In this document: positions 61,444 to 64,000 of the stretch, in pieces
Position numbering within the stretch: position 1 is the stretch's first letter
Layout: each line of letters opens with the position of its first letter
From: Lepidostoma basale
Lineage: Eukaryota; Arthropoda; Insecta; Trichoptera; Lepidostomatidae
Direction of reading: 5' to 3'
NCBI GenBank assembly: GCA_022606425.2
Contig: JAHDVF020000449.1
Location: 124,001 to 188,000 of the forward strand
Length of the DNA stretch: 64,000 nt
Notes under the pieces: model-generated
Seen by the model: the letters and a program-made list of their open reading frames with translations, nothing else
Databases searched by the model: none
What the model was told of the DNA's origin: nothing
Translations under genes and position numbers: made by a program

Positions 61444-62301
61444 AGGAAATTATTGCGATTGTTGAATTATAGCTCGGTTTTGATTCCGGACATCATATTG
61501 TCTCGGCTTTTACAAGCGTTTGCGGAGTTACATTAAGTAACTACTTACTGTGTTGACTGCCCAAGTCAAATTTAGCAACCGATATAATGAAAGCACACTA
61601 TATTATGGTATTACTATTATGTTTTATTTTTGTATACGTAATGTAACACAGACCTCATCTTCCATATAACCCCGTTCACTCATCACATCCATCCTCGTTT
61701 GCTAGGCGCGTCGTGTTTATGATGATAAGCGCGGGGATATTGCCCAGGCTCTCTCCGCCTCCCACTTCCTTGTCCGCCCGACAAGCCGGTGTCCGGTCTG
61801 CACCCCGCGCCCTTCCGCAATAAATCTCGATAAACCCTCTAGGTTTGCGGTGTCCAAACTCCGTTTAAAATCGCACGCGAAATGTCGCGAATAAATCGTA
61901 TTTTTTTTTTCAAAGACCACCGCTGCGCCCCGCCGGTCGACAGTTTACTGCCGCGGCCCACGGTTTGTTATTCAAACATGGTTTGTGACACTACTCTCTT
62001 GCGAAAATATAAATTCTTTTTTAAATACACAACGTTCTTAAAATATTTTCTTTGAGTGTGAGATTCCTTAACTTGGGATTTTTTTCTTTTAAATGTAAAT
62101 AATAACAATGAAGGATGACTTTTTAACATCTGAAATATTTTTTTCGTATTATATATGAGTGATGTGATTGGTAATTTACATTATTTTGAAAAGTAAAATC
62201 TAAGGACTAATTAAGTTCTACAGACTTCTCAAAGAAGACAACGAGGATAATAGCAGGCAAGCATTAAGAGGTCGTGTGAAAAACACCAAAATAACTAAAA
62301 A
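61444..62301. other. unassigned; GC-richer at 61680-61970
   Basis: A 67-codon minus frame (61717-61920) has no known motif. Confidence 0.3.
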
Positions 62302-62810
62302 CTAACTAACTAATCATCACGCCGTTTCTCCGGAAGGGTAGAAGGGTAGTATGGATCGCCACATTGTTCTATCCTGACATAACTCTCGCGCATCTTCTAC
62401 ATTCACACATCGTGACATGCACGCTCGTCGATTGTTCCTACTTCGAACATGGCCGTCTTTCAGTAATTGATTAATTTGGTTATGCCATGTCTTCCTTGGC
62501 CTTCCTCGACTTCTTTTCCCATTCACACTACTTTTATATATCTTTTAAACCATTTTCCCCTCATCCATTCGTTCCATATGTCCAAACCATCTTAGTGACC
62601 CTTTCTTGATTTTATTTATCACGCATTCATCAGCTTTACATTTCTTTCTTACTTCATCATTAGATATTCTATCATACCTTGTTTTTCCGCACATCCTTCT
62701 TAGTGACCTCATTTCTACGGCATTTATCCTACTTTCATCCTTCTTCTGCCAACTCTAAGGTTCACTTCCATACATAAGGGTGGGCACTAGAACTCCATTG
62801 TGCACTGGTT
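62302..62810 (-). mobile_element. LINE group W copy
   Basis: From the tail AACTAACTAACTAATCATCA through frame 62526-62317 (GRPRKTWHNQINQLLKDGHV, RRACMSRCVNVEDARELCQD) to CATACATAAGGGTGGGCACT, AACTCCATTGTGCACTGG. 5' end at the VHNGVLVP codons. Confidence 0.9.
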
Positions 62811-63264
62811 TAAAACAAAGAAAAAAAAGAAGATGGAGAAAAATATAAGATAGTTTTGTGTATCGCTCTTAATTACGTGTGATTCTTGATGGTGTTTTCT
62901 ATTTTTTAAATATTTTTTTTAATTTTTATTATTTTTTTTTTCTATGTTGTTTATATTGAAACATCTTAGCCGTTTTCTTTGAATTGTCACTCAATCAGTA
63001 TGTGTGTTATTTTTATATTTTTGTGTTCCATCGAAACAGTACTTCAATGTTTGTTTACACATCTTCGTAAACAATTCCGGGTTCTCACACTTATCATGAG
63101 ACACCATCCACTCACATAATAAAGTGTGACGTTCAGTATAAACATTAGCACATAAAATGTTTAGGAAATCTTCTTTAACCCCTATAGTGTGGCTGACTAC
63201 ATTTGCAGTAAAAAAAAAACTTGGTTTTGAGCTAAGGCAGACTACATTGGCAGTTTTCGATATT
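62811..63264. other. AT-rich unassigned stretch
   Basis: No feature supported. Confidence 0.3.
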
Positions 63265-63515
63265 TTTATGATTAATTCTAATGAAAACGTCTGTTTTCAA
63301 GAAGTTTTATTATAATTTATCGGAAAGACATATTTAGCCTGTCTAAGACATTATCAAATGTACACGGTATCAATTGTGTAGGAGATTTAATAATGGCTTA
63401 GACAGGTGAAACATGGCATTCCTTAGAACTATAATACTTAAAACTTCTAGAAAACAAACGTTTTCATTCATATTATTTATTTAATATTGAGTTATACATC
63501 ATTGTTCAAGAAATA
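63265..63515. mobile_element. family C palindrome, complete
   Basis: CTAATGAAAACGTCTGTTTT, AGAAGTTTTATTATAATTTA at the left; TTAAAACTTCTAGAAAACAA, ACGTTTTCATTCATATTATT, ATACATCATTGTTCAAGAAA at the right. Inner arms (CATATTTAGCCTGTCTAAGA, GCTTAGACAGGTGAAACATG) are decayed ribozyme-like. Confidence 0.85.
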
Positions 63516-63795
63516 TGAAATTATTTTTAAATGCATCTTATAATCATTTTTACTTACATTCCTTGCTACTGAAAAAGTCAAACATTCGTCAAAGACAGCA
63601 CAGATTGTTTTATTTGCCGCGCTGTAGAACCAACAACCTGCCAATGGTTATGCCTGTGGGTAGGGCAATCTTATTGCTTAATCGGGTCGCCTCGGAGGTC
63701 GACATATTTCGTGATGGTGTGAGTTGCCTCGGGGATGCAATATCAATGTTGTGATTGTTATCTCTGATGCCGTAGTATTTATGTATTTTGTAAAC
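63516..63795. other. unassigned; 79-codon plus frame
   Basis: Frame 63515-63754 has no recognised domain. Confidence 0.3.
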
Positions 63796-63955
63796 TAACT
63801 AACTAACCATCACGCCGTCTCCCCGAAGGGGTATGCAGAAAGAATGGACTGCCACACTTTTCTTTCCTGACATATTTCTCTCGCTTCCTCAACATTCATA
63901 CATCGTGTCATGCACGCGCGTCGATTTCTCTGACTCCTTACATGGCCGACATTCA
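63796..63955 (-). mobile_element. LINE group W fragment, (GTTA)n tail
   Basis: AACTAACTAACCATCACGCC, CCGAAGGGGTATGCAGAAAG, GTCATGCACGCGCGTCGATT. Near-identical to 12989-13389 over the shared part. Confidence 0.88.
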
Positions 63956-64000
63956 TAAATATGTATTTTGTTATTTTTATAAATGTTATTTTGAAAATAT

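Overview
This window looks like a piece of an insect chromosome, most probably from a moth or butterfly (inference from repeat content; no host gene was available to confirm it). It is AT-rich and gene-poor. It is packed with short, broken mobile-element copies: 5'-truncated non-LTR retrotransposon (LINE) tails, tRNA-derived SINEs, terminal-inverted-repeat MITEs and palindromic elements. No complete host gene was found. The only host-exon candidate is a 57-bp block at 28832-28888 with good splice signals on both sides. The window may therefore be intergenic or lie inside large introns.

At least five LINE groups are present, named here by visible motifs. Group W (motifs WNWQKK, GRPRKTWHDQI) has nearly 40 fragments, all from the C-terminal end of the ORF plus a 3' tail of (GTTA)n or (GTT)n; the best copies are 27803-28425 and 40035-40770. 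Group R (TQRAMERAMLG, LRDR) has about eight, group F/K (FEMW..RRMLRIPW) about seven, a CR1/L2-like group C three, and a set of GAA-tailed 3' ends about seven. SINEs have clear pol III A and B boxes and two alternative 3' ends. Nested insertions with visible target duplications occur at 1548-2345, 15765-16105, 37201-38006, 39797-40903, 48240-48767 and 49252-49935.

The most interesting feature is a set of about twenty hammerhead-ribozyme-like motifs (CUGANGA, stem II, GAAA, a very short palindromic stem III, then NUH). They belong to several unrelated palindromic repeat families (A to G here). Seven keep an intact core, and those at 49029-49070(+) and 55144-55189(+) also keep stem I. A broken GIY-YIG coding end of a Penelope-like retroelement (7921-8205) lies directly upstream of one such unit (8345-8670), which ties family B to Penelope-like elements.

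Layout: 0-9 kb MITE, LINE fragments, Penelope-like end and ribozyme units; 9-16 kb palindromes, a 33-bp-TIR repeat and LINE fragments; 16-23 kb 204-bp duplication, pogo-type MITE, SINEs and a 34-bp satellite; 23-33 kb LINE C/R/W fragments, exon candidate and a TTAA-flanked MITE; 33-43 kb ribozyme palindromes, K-LINE and the triple nest; 43-56 kb ribozyme units, nested MITEs and GC-rich unique islands; 56-64 kb a LINE chimera, a 210-bp tandem repeat carrying X-box-like sites, and more group W. Several unique, GC-richer islands (near 17.1, 23.3, 41.1, 52, 53.4 and 58.4 kb) could be regulatory, but nothing proves it.
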